From contig JBBKWG010000276.1 of the NCBI GenBank assembly GCA_037968835.1, positions 1 through 14,457 of the forward strand: DNA of 14,457 nt. Reading direction: 5' to 3'. Below the pieces are notes generated by a model, which saw only the letters and a list, made by a program, of their open reading frames with translations, was not told the DNA's origin and did no database searches. The position numbers were made by a program, and so were the translations under genes. Source of the DNA: JBBKWG01 sp037968835. GTDB taxonomy: Bacteria > Pseudomonadota > Alphaproteobacteria > Rhodobacterales > Rhodobacteraceae. Below are positions 1 through 7,300 of the stretch, one piece after another (the first letter of the stretch is position 1; the number at the start of each line of letters is the position of its first letter).

Positions 1-1037
1 CGGCTGGATGCGGCGGAAAGTATTCGGCCGGCGATGTCGGAAAGATGCGAAACCTCGCAAGCGGCACCGATTTCGCGCGCCGCTTTCGGCATCCCGTCGA
101 CTACCGCACTTTCGCCGGATTGCGCGATGGTATGCGATCCGGCATTTCGCAAACCAAGCATTGCGGCGGCCCCATCCCTGCCCATGCCGGTCAAAAGAAC
201 GGCGATCGTGGATTTCGCGCGTACTTCGGCGGACTTGAACAGGACCTCTACCGATGGCACGTAAACTTCACTTTCGTCATCCGTCAGAAGCTGCAAAGAT
301 GGCGCGATGCGACCGCCTAATGCCATATGGGTCGCACCGCCCGGCGCTAAATAAATGGTGCCCTGTTCGGGGCGTTCGCCGCCCTCGGCGAGCAAAACAC
401 GTGGCGCGCAGGACGCATCCAACCGCTTGGCGAACGACGTCAGGAAGTGCGCCGGCATGTGTTGTGCAACCAGTGTGGGCGGGCAATTTTGCGGATAATC
501 GGCGAATATTGTCGTCAATGCCTCGACGCCGCCAGTGGAACTGCCGATGAGCACAAACTTTTCGTTCCAGACGAACTCGGCAGTTGGCGAACCGCTTTGC
601 GAAACGACGCGGCCAGCGGTGCGCGCGCCTGCGGCCATGACCAGCGTGTCGGCCAGATTGACGGCACGGCGACCGCCTGACCTTAGCGCGCGCAGGTCAA
701 TGCATTCGACCGCGCCGAGTGTAAGCGCACGAATCGCATCGTCGCTTTGTTCGGTGGTGCGTGTCGATACCATGACCACGGGCATCGGCCTCAGACGCAT
801 CAGCTTGTCGAGAAATTCCAACCCGCTCATGCGAGGCATTTCGACATCGAGGGTGAGAACGTCCGGATTCAATGACTTGATGAGGCTGCGGGCCTCGTAA
901 GGATCGCCCGCTTCGCCAACCACCACCAATCTGCGGTCCTGGTCCAGATGAGCGCGGATCAGACCGCGGATCGTCCGGGTATCGTCAATGATGAGAACCC
1001 GGATCGGTCGACGTCGATCGGATAGCTCCGGCATCAT
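1..1037 (-). CDS. cheB: CheB, chemotaxis protein-glutamate methylesterase (3' end beyond window)
   Basis: Response-regulator methylesterase/glutaminase that removes methyl groups from chemoreceptors during adaptation; cytoplasmic. I translated 345 residues from the minus strand, and the frame is still open at the left edge. An N-terminal receiver domain (about 12-130) has acidic residues D18/D19, phospho-acceptor D64 in LTLDVEMP and switch residues S91/T92. A C-terminal CheB domain (about 158-345) carries the catalytic triad: S167 in GSSTGG, H193 in AQHMP and D288 in GMGRDGA. E. coli CheB is about 350 residues, so only a few residues are probably missing. One oddity: where the receiver lysine is expected (TKP in E. 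coli CheB), this protein has D114-L115-R116. The start is one of two tandem ATGs (1037 or 1034); neither has a good Shine-Dalgarno sequence of its own, and a short upstream ORF overlaps it. Identification is secure; the exact start is less so. Confidence 0.95.
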   Translation of the reverse strand, partial: MMPELSDRRRPIRVLIIDDTRTIRGLIRAHLDQDRRLVVVGEAGDPYEARSLIKSLNPDVLTLDVEMPRMSGLEFLDKLMRLRPMPVVMVSTRTTEQSDDAIRALTLGAVECIDLRALRSGGRRAVNLADTLVMAAGARTAGRVVSQSGSPTAEFVWNEKFVLIGSSTGGVEALTTIFADYPQNCPPTLVAQHMPAHFLTSFAKRLDASCAPRVLLAEGGERPEQGTIYLAPGGATHMALGGRIAPSLQLLTDDESEVYVPSVEVLFKSAEVRAKSTIAVLLTGMGRDGAAAMLGLRNAGSHTIAQSGESAVVDGMPKAAREIGAACEVSHLSDIAGRILSAASS

Positions 1038-1066
1038 GCCCAACCAGCGAGAGCTTGTTCAGACAT
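1034..1066 (-). CDS. Possible 10-codon leader ORF overlapping the cheB start
   Basis: A short ORF encodes MSEQALAGWA and then stops. Its ATG follows an AGAGG Shine-Dalgarno sequence (1076 down to 1072) at a 5-base spacing. Its TGA overlaps the tandem ATGATG of cheB in the ATGA arrangement typical of translational coupling. cheB itself has only a poor ribosome site (GGTTGGGC), so ribosomes ending this ORF could restart on cheB. The frame is closed by a TGA at 1094-1096, so this is not the tail of a longer upstream gene, although a TTG at 1087 could extend it slightly. That it is translated is inference from SD strength and overlap; it could be a chance ORF. Confidence 0.4.
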   Translation of the reverse strand: MSEQALAGWA

Positions 1067-1156
1067 TCCGACCTCTTGCCAGTGCAATCCTTTTCACTGA
1101 CAACTTAGTGAGTCATTCCATTGAAGAAATCGTTTACGCGCGACGTTTCCCTGGCT

Positions 1157-1807
1157 TCATCGCGAGCAAATTTCCATCGGAAGATCAAAGCGCAGGTAGA
1201 CACCTTCGCACAGGACCTCGGAAGCTTCGCCCAAATGGAACATTGTGTAGCTCAAGCCGGTTTCGCGACGCCGCATGACGCCGGGGCGCGACAGCATGTC
1301 CGCGGCTTCGCGCGCCCGATCCATGTTGCCTTGTGGAACCGGGCAAATAATCTGGCGAGGAGACACCATGATGTCCGCTGCCGGGACACCTCGGGCCACG
1401 GAACCAGCGTGAAGAAGCACGGGATTCGAATCCGGCTTGTCCGACAGGAACCGCTCGTCCAGAAGAACGCGATTCAGCCAGACGATGGATTTATACTCGC
1501 CACTGCGGGTGCGGACCTTGTCGCCTTTCCTGAGCGCGATGGCGTGAACGTCACCGAATGCTGTGCGCACACGGGTCATTGGCGCAAGCCCCGGCAGCGG
1601 CCACTTGTCGGCGCTACCAAGGACAGTCTCGGTCTTGACGGGCGCGGCTCTGGATTCGGCCTCCAGCGGCACCGAATTGTCCGATGGCTGATAATCCGAC
1701 GCGACGCGGCGCGCGGCTTTGCGCGCAGTCGGGTCCTTTATGCGGCGCATGATGGAACTGAGGAGTGCGCCGTCATTGGACGGCGTTGATTCATTGGTGC
1801 GACTCAT
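1157..1807 (-). CDS. Hint_2-type (Hedgehog/intein) domain protein, function unknown
   Basis: A 216-residue protein without a signal peptide. Residues 1-70 are polar and unrecognised. From about 76 to 205 it follows the Hint_2 pattern common in Rhodobacterales: a first strand TRVRTAFGDV (78-87), then ALRKGDKVRT (91-100), a Y-K-S-I-V-W strand (105-110), a PVLLHAGSVARGVP stretch (129-142) and DIMVSP (145-150). The cysteine that normally opens a Hint domain (CFTxGT) is absent: the aligned stretch reads PGLAPMT. The histidine expected after the SP motif is replaced by RQ. Self-cleavage is therefore unlikely. I chose the ATG at 1807, preceded by AGAAGG, over the upstream ATG or GTG starts, whose predicted N-terminus is rich in W and C and not protein-like. 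It is co-directional with cheB, 119 bases upstream of it, so the two may share transcription. The gene is real with fair certainty; the domain call is moderate. Confidence 0.75.
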   Translation of the reverse strand: MSRTNESTPSNDGALLSSIMRRIKDPTARKAARRVASDYQPSDNSVPLEAESRAAPVKTETVLGSADKWPLPGLAPMTRVRTAFGDVHAIALRKGDKVRTRSGEYKSIVWLNRVLLDERFLSDKPDSNPVLLHAGSVARGVPAADIMVSPRQIICPVPQGNMDRAREAADMLSRPGVMRRRETGLSYTMFHLGEASEVLCEGVYLRFDLPMEICSR

Positions 1808-2148
1808 CGACTCGTTACCTTCTACACAACCGCAACACGCGGAAACTCGTTGAAAAGGGACGTGTTGCATCCACTCGCAAACACGCCCCCCTACCCAAAA
1901 AACGACCAAACCGGCCGCGACTTACCTTCACACAACCAGGTTCGAGAGAGTGGCTCTGCCTGATCGCTTACCGGATCAATCTCGCTCATCGCTGGGGCGA
2001 GAGTTTGGCGCAATTTTTGACATAAGGGCAGGAATTGGGAAAGCGCGCCGCACGAACACCATATGTTGCGCCCGAAGATTTCCAGATTGGAGACAAAGCG
2101 GCCGGCGTCACAGGCAAAAACCGCGAGAATCAAGGGAAACCTGGTGGC

Positions 2149-2173
2149 GACTGTTCAGGACTGGATAACAGTC
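2149..2173. repeat. Perfect inverted repeat, possible operator
   Basis: GACTGTT (2149-2155) and AACAGTC (2167-2173) are exact reverse complements separated by 11 bases. The spacing puts the arm centres about 18 bases apart, which would suit a dimeric regulator binding DNA. It lies in the divergent region. No regulator gene is visible in the window, so the operator role is inference and chance occurrence remains possible. Confidence 0.3.
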
Positions 2174-2232
2174 GGGTCGATGAACCATGGCGGTAATTGC
2201 ACATTCGCAGGTTTCCACTGCCTGCATAGCAG

Positions 2233-2251
2233 CGGAAACAATGCGTTTCCG
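2233..2251. repeat. Perfect inverted repeat, possible operator or small hairpin
   Basis: CGGAAAC (2233-2239) and GTTTCCG (2245-2251) are exact reverse complements around a 5-base centre (AATGC). It lies about 150 bases upstream of the serine hydrolase start. As RNA it would be a weak 7-bp hairpin without a following U-tract, so a terminator is unlikely. A protein-binding site is the more natural reading, but nothing else supports it. Confidence 0.3.
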
Positions 2252-2403
2252 TTTCGATGCTTGAGTTCGTGTTCCACCGACAGGCCGTTGATGCGTATTT
2301 CCTGCGCAGAATGATTTCGTCTCTCGCGCGTTCAGGCACTGGCGTTTTGTCATATGTTAATTTACGTTTCAGGGACGCGGGGGCCTCGCGTGGCAAGGTG
2401 CTT

Positions 2404-3552
2404 ATGAACGAAGACACTTTCCGGCGACTATGTCGCCACGTGCAGGCTTTGACGTCTCACGACGACAGCCATGCGGAGGCTTTCCTTGCGGGTGCGATCG
2501 CGCGGACTTGCGCAAATGGCGACACGGAATCGTTTGCCTTTGGACGCCGCCACCCGAGCGATGAACGAGCCGCTGAATTGCCGAGTGATGCAATCGTTCG
2601 TGTCGCGTCGGTTTCCAAGATGGCGACTGCGCGCGCAGTCGTTGAACTGTTTTCACCGAGCGGGTCAGAACCGGCCACTCCAGTGCGCGATGTTCTGAAG
2701 TGGTTTCCGCAAGACAAGGAACACGGCTCAATCACGCTTGCGCATCTGTTGTCACACACCAGCGGACTGAGCGACAAGTGCGGCTATATCGTAGCGCCGC
2801 CCGATAGCTTGCCGGAGTTTGTGGAGCGGACCGGTTGCTGTCCCGTCACTTCGCCGGGGTCGTTCTTCAGGTATGCGAACCTCAATTACGTGCTGCTTGG
2901 AGCCATTGTCGAAGTTCTGAGCGGTGAACGCTTTGACCGGGCCGTTGCCAAGTCGGTGCTGGACCCTGCCGGAGTCGTAGGCGGTTTCAATTGGGCCGGG
3001 ACCGGGCCCGACGAACGACGGAAATCGCTTCCCCTCTATCAACGCTATGGGAAAAACTACGTTCTGGAGGCGGATTCACCGCGCAGCAACTGGGCGGCAC
3101 CGCTTATCTGGCGCGACGGGATTGGCGTAGAACTCACATCTTACAGGCTTGGGGAGGATACCGGATTATTTTCGCCCCACGCGGGCTTGCGAACCGATGT
3201 GGTGGGTCTTGCGCGATTAGTGCAGTTCAGCCTTGAAGACAGCGACAATGCGCGCCTTCAGCGACAAATCGTGTGGCAGCTCGATGAAGAACGCAGCAAC
3301 GGCGCGCATTGCGATGGGTTGTTCCGTCAATTCGGGCTTGGCCTTTCCCTTCATGAAGCCGACGCACGAATTGGAAAAACCCTGATCGGACACGCTGGCC
3401 ACGCTTTAGGATTCACGGGCGGTGCCTGGGGCAGTCCTGAAACGGGCGATGCATTGGGCTATTTCCTGACCGGTTCGGCCGATCTGACCGACGGAAGCGA
3501 CGACGAGTCGATTTATCCCGCCGAAGAGTTGGAATTTCTGCGCGCATTCTGA
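2404..3552 (+). CDS. Beta-lactamase/DD-peptidase-fold serine hydrolase
   Basis: A 382-residue serine hydrolase of the class C beta-lactamase family (the EstB / D-aminopeptidase / PBP4* group). The three active-site motifs are visible: S69-V-S-K72 (nucleophile and general base) within RVASVSKMAT, Y157-A-N159 in RYANLNYVLLG, and H330-A-G332 in IGHAGH. The family hallmark LLSHTSGLSD is at 115-124. There is no signal peptide, so it is predicted to be cytoplasmic. I chose the ATG at 2404 because AAGGTG (2395-2400) precedes it and homology-like sequence begins only after it; the open frame extends back to 2257 without support. It lies 196 bases upstream of oppA on the same strand. Position suggests it acts on peptides, amides or esters brought in by the importer, but the substrate cannot be read from sequence. 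Esterase, D-aminopeptidase and cyclic-peptide hydrolase all remain possible. Confidence 0.88.
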   Translation: MNEDTFRRLCRHVQALTSHDDSHAEAFLAGAIARTCANGDTESFAFGRRHPSDERAAELPSDAIVRVASVSKMATARAVVELFSPSGSEPATPVRDVLKWFPQDKEHGSITLAHLLSHTSGLSDKCGYIVAPPDSLPEFVERTGCCPVTSPGSFFRYANLNYVLLGAIVEVLSGERFDRAVAKSVLDPAGVVGGFNWAGTGPDERRKSLPLYQRYGKNYVLEADSPRSNWAAPLIWRDGIGVELTSYRLGEDTGLFSPHAGLRTDVVGLARLVQFSLEDSDNARLQRQIVWQLDEERSNGAHCDGLFRQFGLGLSLHEADARIGKTLIGHAGHALGFTGGAWGSPETGDALGYFLTGSADLTDGSDDESIYPAEELEFLRAF

Positions 3553-3634
3553 GGCGTCAGTGGACAGATTCCGGCATTTTCGCTCGCTCGGACGCAAGTT
3601 CCGATAAATACGGCAAGTTAACGCCCCGTAGCAC

Positions 3635-3662
3635 TTGCACTTTGCGCCAAGCACATAAGAAT
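3635..3662 (+). promoter_or_regulatory. Weak candidate promoter for the opp operon
   Basis: TTGCAC (3635-3640) and AAGAAT (3657-3662), 16 bases apart, resemble -35 and -10 boxes with 3/6 and 4/6 matches to consensus. They lie about 87 bases before the oppA ATG. The 196-base gap after the hydrolase is the natural place for an operon promoter, but these matches are poor and other placements are possible. Confidence 0.22.
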
Positions 3663-3748
3663 AGCGGAATGATTTTCTACCGATCGAACCGGATCGGGCT
3701 GCGCCCACGAATTCAGGCTGCAGCATCAAACTCAGGGAGTTACAACTT

Positions 3749-5368
3749 ATGAAACACTTCATCATTTCCGCCTCAACCGCAGGCTTGCTTCTCAGCAGCA
3801 CTGCACTTTACGCCGCGGGTCACAGCCACCCTGTCACCGGCGAGACGCTGTCGGACAACCAGACGTTCACGTACCGGTTGCTGGATCAGTTTCCGACGCT
3901 CGATCCGCAGTTGAACGAGGAAACGGCCGGATCTCACGTCATTCAACAGCTTTTCGAGGGGCTTTTGTCTCAGGACAGCGACGGAAATATCGTTCCGGCG
4001 ATTGCAACGGAATGGGAAGCCTCGGAAGGCAACACCGTCTGGACGTTCAAGCTGCGCGACGATGCCAAATGGAGCAACGGTGATCCAGTGGTCGCCGGTG
4101 ATTTCGTCTATGCCTGGCAGCGCGCCGCCAACCCGGAAACTGCCTCGCCGTATGCCTGGTATGTCGAACTGACCGAAATCGTGAATGCCGCGGATATCGT
4201 GGCGGGCACCGCCGCACCCGATACGCTTGGAGTCGAGGCTGTCGATGACCACACTCTGAAGGTGACGCTGAACACGCCACTACCTTACTTCCCGAACATG
4301 ACGACCTATGCCACGCTTTTCCCGGCGCACAAGGCGACGATTGAAGCGCATGGCTCGGACTGGACGAAGCCCGAGAACATGGTTTCCAACGGCGCTTACA
4401 CGCTCGAGGATCTCGTGCTGAATGAGTACTTCACGCTCGAAAAGAACCCGACGTATTGGGACGCCGATAACGTCATCATCGAGACGATCACCGGCAAGGT
4501 CGTCAACGACGGCGATCAGGCGCTGACGCGCTATGAAGCTGGCGAATTTGATATGAACGATGACTTGCCCGCTGGACAGTACCCGGCGCTGAAAGAGAAG
4601 TATCCAACCCAAGCCGCCAGCGTTCCGCGCCTGTGTTCGTACTATTATGCGATCAACCTTACCGACTCGGGCGATCCGGCGCTTCAGGATGTGAACATCC
4701 GCCAGGCGCTTTCGTATGCGGTGGACCGCGATGTTATCGTCGATCAGGTTCTCAAAGGTGGGCAGACGCCGGCCTATAACTTCACGCACTCGGCAACTGC
4801 CGGTTTTGAAGTGCCCGAGATTGACTATGGCACATGGAGTCAGGCCGAGCGGGACGCCAAGGCCAAAGAACTCTACGAGGCAGCCGGATCGCCCGCACTG
4901 AACCTCGAGCTGATCTACAACACGTCCGAAAGCCACAAGCAGATCGCGACCGTTCTGGCGCAGATGTGGAAGCAGAAACTGGGCATCGAAACGACACTGT
5001 CCAACTTCGAGTGGCAAACTTACCTCGACATTCGCGGCAACCAGAACTTCGATCTTGCCCGGTCGGCTTGGTGTGGGGATTACAACGAGGCTTCGACCTT
5101 CCTCGATCTGGTCACGACAACCCACGGCGCGAACGACGGCAAGTATACCAACTCGGAAATCGACGAACTGATGTCATCGTCGAAAACCGCGGAGGATCCG
5201 CAGCCGAACTATACGCGGGTCGAGGAAATCCTGGCCGACGAGATGGCGATCATCCCGATCTATCATTACGCGAACGCCTTCCTTCTGGACGACACCATCA
5301 AGGGCTTTCCCTATGGCAACGTCGAAAACAACTGGTACGTGAAGAACTTCTATCGCGTGGCTGAATGA
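3749..5368 (+). CDS. oppA: OppA, oligopeptide-binding periplasmic protein
   Basis: Substrate-binding protein (SBP_bac_5 family) of an oligopeptide ABC importer. It is 539 residues, close to E. coli OppA at 543. The N-terminus is a Sec signal peptide: K2, a hydrophobic core at 4-18, and cleavage probably after A22 (ALYA/AG). No lipobox cysteine is present, so it should be soluble in the periplasm. Family features include the early SEGLL-type stretch (here FEGLLSQDSDG), WTFKLRDDAKWSNGDPV, NIRQALSYAVDRD and, near the end, THGANDGKYTNSEID and IIPIYHYANAFL. The start is fixed by AGGGAG (3734-3739), 9 bases upstream. It is the first gene of oppABCDF, followed by a long intercistronic hairpin. The family is certain; preference for oligopeptides over, say, murein peptides is inferred from its length and OppA-like motifs. 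Confidence 0.95.
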   Translation: MKHFIISASTAGLLLSSTALYAAGHSHPVTGETLSDNQTFTYRLLDQFPTLDPQLNEETAGSHVIQQLFEGLLSQDSDGNIVPAIATEWEASEGNTVWTFKLRDDAKWSNGDPVVAGDFVYAWQRAANPETASPYAWYVELTEIVNAADIVAGTAAPDTLGVEAVDDHTLKVTLNTPLPYFPNMTTYATLFPAHKATIEAHGSDWTKPENMVSNGAYTLEDLVLNEYFTLEKNPTYWDADNVIIETITGKVVNDGDQALTRYEAGEFDMNDDLPAGQYPALKEKYPTQAASVPRLCSYYYAINLTDSGDPALQDVNIRQALSYAVDRDVIVDQVLKGGQTPAYNFTHSATAGFEVPEIDYGTWSQAERDAKAKELYEAAGSPALNLELIYNTSESHKQIATVLAQMWKQKLGIETTLSNFEWQTYLDIRGNQNFDLARSAWCGDYNEASTFLDLVTTTHGANDGKYTNSEIDELMSSSKTAEDPQPNYTRVEEILADEMAIIPIYHYANAFLLDDTIKGFPYGNVENNWYVKNFYRVAE

Positions 5369-5430
5369 TCCTCTGACATCAATGATGCGCGCAGCTTTCG
5401 GGCTGCGCGCTTTCGCGCATCAGAGGAGAG
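5369..5430 (+). promoter_or_regulatory. oppA-oppB intercistronic stem-loop that pairs with the oppB ribosome site
   Basis: Directly after the oppA stop, TCCTCTGA (5369-5376) is the exact complement of TCAGAGGA (5420-5427), which contains most of the oppB Shine-Dalgarno sequence AGAGGAGAG (5422-5430). Inside it lies a 9-bp GC stem, GCGCGCAGC (5387-5395) with GCTGCGCGC (5402-5410), closed by a TTTCGG loop. A mutually exclusive 9-bp stem also exists: TGATGCGCG (5383-5391) with CGCGCATCA (5414-5422). The U-tract after the inner stem is only TTT, so a strong terminator is unlikely. Intercistronic hairpins after binding-protein genes commonly protect the upstream mRNA and lower permease expression. 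Here the pairing also hides the oppB ribosome site, which would favour opening by ribosomes that finish oppA. The pairing is seen; the mechanism is inferred. Confidence 0.7.
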
Positions 5431-5433
5431 ACC

Positions 5434-6357
5434 ATGACGTCTTTCATCCTTCACCGCATCGCAGTCGCTGTCCCGACGCTACTGTTTCTCATCATCTTCT
5501 CGTTCGTTCTGATGGAAGCCGCACCCGGCAGCCCGTTTGCGAGCGAGCGCGGTGTGACGCCCGAGGTGCTGGCAAACCTCGAAGCGCGTTATGGGCTGGA
5601 CAAACCCATGCTGTATCGCATGGGGATCTATATCTGGAACATCGTCACGCAGTTTGATTTCGGGCCGTCCTTCATCTTCAAGGACCGCTCGGTGAACGAT
5701 ATCATCGCCCAGGGTTTCCCGGTCACGTTGACCTACGGGTTCTGGTCCTTCGTCGTGGCTGTCGCCGTCGGCGGAACACTTGGCATCTTCGCGGCGGTCT
5801 ATCACAACTCTTGGCTCGACTACCTGGCCGTCGGTATTTCGGTCGGCGCGCAGGTACTGCCCAACTTCGTTATGGGGCCGATCCTTGTCATCATCTTCAC
5901 GCTCTGGCTTGGCTGGTTGCCCGGCGGCGGCTGGGAAGGGGGTCAGTGGCAATTCATCGTCATGCCGGTGATTGCGCTCTCGACGTCCTATATGGCGTCG
6001 ATTGCCCGCCTGACACGCTCTTCGATGCTGGAAGTGCTGAACTCAAACTTTATCAGGACAGCGCGCGCCAAGGGACTTCCCGAACGCCAGGTGATCATCC
6101 GACACGCGCTGAAGCCCGCGCTGTTGCCTGTGATTTCGTATCTTGGTCCTGCCGCCGTCGGCATGATCACCGGATCGGTCGTCGTCGATGTCATCTTTTC
6201 GACCGGCGGCATCGGCCAGTTCTTTGTGCGATCCGCGCTTAACCGCGATTATTCGACAATCATGGGTATCACCATTCTGTTCGGGGCGCTGACCATCATG
6301 TTCAATCTGCTGGTCGACGTTCTCTACGCCTGGATCGACCCGAAAATCCGGTATTGA
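5434..6357 (+). CDS. oppB: OppB, oligopeptide ABC transporter permease
   Basis: Inner-membrane permease of 307 residues, matching the family's usual length (E. coli OppB 306). Residues 8-28 form the first membrane segment. The BPD_transp_1 core starts about residue 94 (GFPVTLTYGF) and has five further hydrophobic segments. The EAA loop that docks onto the ATPases is at 208-232 (RTARAKGLPE...HALKPALLP). The C-terminus ends with the typical YAWIDPKIRY. The start is clear from AGAGGAGAG (5422-5430), 3 bases before the ATG, a strong site that can be masked by the upstream hairpin. It pairs with OppC, whose start lies 13 bases beyond its stop. Confidence 0.95.
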   Translation: MTSFILHRIAVAVPTLLFLIIFSFVLMEAAPGSPFASERGVTPEVLANLEARYGLDKPMLYRMGIYIWNIVTQFDFGPSFIFKDRSVNDIIAQGFPVTLTYGFWSFVVAVAVGGTLGIFAAVYHNSWLDYLAVGISVGAQVLPNFVMGPILVIIFTLWLGWLPGGGWEGGQWQFIVMPVIALSTSYMASIARLTRSSMLEVLNSNFIRTARAKGLPERQVIIRHALKPALLPVISYLGPAAVGMITGSVVVDVIFSTGGIGQFFVRSALNRDYSTIMGITILFGALTIMFNLLVDVLYAWIDPKIRY

Positions 6358-6370
6358 GGGAGGAGAGACG

Positions 6371-7300
6371 ATGAAAGCCCCTATCCTTCAGCGCGCCGCA
6401 GCGATGGAAGCGATGATCGAAAGCCAGTCGATGGCCGGACGGTCGCTCTGGCAGGACGCGCGGTCGCGGTTCATGCGCAACAAGGCAGCCGTCGCCGGAA
6501 TATTCGTGCTGGTCTTCGTCTGTCTGTTTGCTCTCTTCGGGCAGTTGCTGACACCCTGGTCGAACGAGGAAGTTGACTGGTCCATGCTAGGAAGCGTTTC
6601 CGAACTTGGCGCGCCGAGCCTGTCGAACCGCCACTACTTCGGCGTTGACGAGGTCGGCCGCGATCTGTTCGCCCGCACCGTGCAGGGAACTCAGATCAGC
6701 CTCATGGTCGGAATCGTCGGCGCGCTGATTTCAGTGATCGTCGGCACCATCTGGGGTGCAACGGCGGGATATGTCGGCGGGCGCATCGACAACGTGATGA
6801 TGCGCGTCGTCGATGTGATGATGGCGATTCCCTATATGTTCGTGCTGATCCTGCTGCTCGTCGTGTTCGGACGCTCGATCATCATGCTGTTCGTCGGCAT
6901 CGGTCTGATTTCGTGGCTCGACATGTCTCGGATTGTCCGGGGCCAGACGCTCAGCATCAAGAACAAGGAATTCATCGAAGCGGCGATTGCGACCGGGGTA
7001 TCAACGCCGACGATCATCCGCCGCCACATCGTTCCGAACCTTCTGGGCGTCGTGATCGTCTACGCCACGCTTCTTGTGCCTACGATGATCATATTTGAAT
7101 CGTTCATCAGCTTTCTGGGCCTTGGCGTGCAGGAGCCGTCGACAAGTTGGGGCGCGTTGATCTCCGAAGGAGCGAGCCAGATGCGCTATGGCACGCCCTG
7201 GCAATTGTTCGTGCCGCTTTTCTTCTTTGTCATCACTCTGTTCGCATTTTTCTTCGTGGGCGACGGTTTGCGCGACGCCCTTGACCCGAAGGATCGCTGA
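6371..7300 (+). CDS. oppC: OppC, oligopeptide ABC transporter permease
   Basis: Second inner-membrane permease, 309 residues. It has the OppC layout: a cytoplasmic N-terminus with the OppC_N segment (SLWQDARSRFMRNKAAVAG, 25-43), a first membrane helix at about 42-60, a periplasmic stretch containing HYFGVDEVGRDLF (88-100), then five membrane segments. The EAA loop is at about 202-222 (FIEAAIATGV...RRHIVPN). It ends GDGLRDALDPK, typical of the family. The start is set by GGGAGGAG (6358-6365), 5 bases before the ATG. Its TGA overlaps the oppD ATG in a TGATG junction, so translation of the two is probably coupled. The first 20 residues are longer than a minimal OppC, and M12, M15 and M21 are alternative but less supported starts. 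Confidence 0.95.
   Translation: MKAPILQRAAAMEAMIESQSMAGRSLWQDARSRFMRNKAAVAGIFVLVFVCLFALFGQLLTPWSNEEVDWSMLGSVSELGAPSLSNRHYFGVDEVGRDLFARTVQGTQISLMVGIVGALISVIVGTIWGATAGYVGGRIDNVMMRVVDVMMAIPYMFVLILLLVVFGRSIIMLFVGIGLISWLDMSRIVRGQTLSIKNKEFIEAAIATGVSTPTIIRRHIVPNLLGVVIVYATLLVPTMIIFESFISFLGLGVQEPSTSWGALISEGASQMRYGTPWQLFVPLFFFVITLFAFFFVGDGLRDALDPKDR

Larger units (their letters stand above)
1808..2403. other. Divergent intergenic region, no convincing gene
   Basis: This 596-base gap separates the minus-strand Hint/cheB pair from the plus-strand hydrolase/opp genes, so it should carry divergent promoters. Short open frames on both strands (for example 1891-2133 minus and 2063-2314 plus) need TTG or GTG starts or give W/C-rich products without a recognisable fold, so I do not call them. 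I found no tRNA or attachment site. It contains two perfect 7-bp inverted repeats (listed separately) and a 6-bp one (TCTCGC at 1980-1985 with GCGAGA at 1997-2002). The stretch before the hydrolase (around 2345-2365, TTTTGTCATATGTTAATTT) is AT-rich and may hold a -10 element, but no clear -35 box accompanies it. Confidence 0.6.

Noticed and set aside
1121..1789. 222-codon plus-strand open frame opposite the Hint gene
   Set aside because: The translation is rich in R, H and G with no fold signature, while the minus strand gives a Hint-like protein with an AGAAGG site.
1891..2133. 80-codon minus-strand open frame upstream of the Hint gene
   Set aside because: It needs a TTG start, has a W/C-rich product and no ribosome site, so I treated it as non-coding.
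2257..2403. N-terminal extension of the serine hydrolase
   Set aside because: The extra 49 residues show no family match or signal peptide, and a good ribosome site precedes the internal ATG at 2404.
4280..5125. 281-codon minus-strand open frame opposite oppA
   Set aside because: It lies entirely antisense to a certain oppA gene, and its product has no recognisable motif; such frames are common opposite GC-rich genes.
5387..5413. Strong intrinsic terminator after oppA
   Set aside because: The GC stem is good but only three T residues follow and oppB continues at once; a regulatory or stabilising hairpin fits better.
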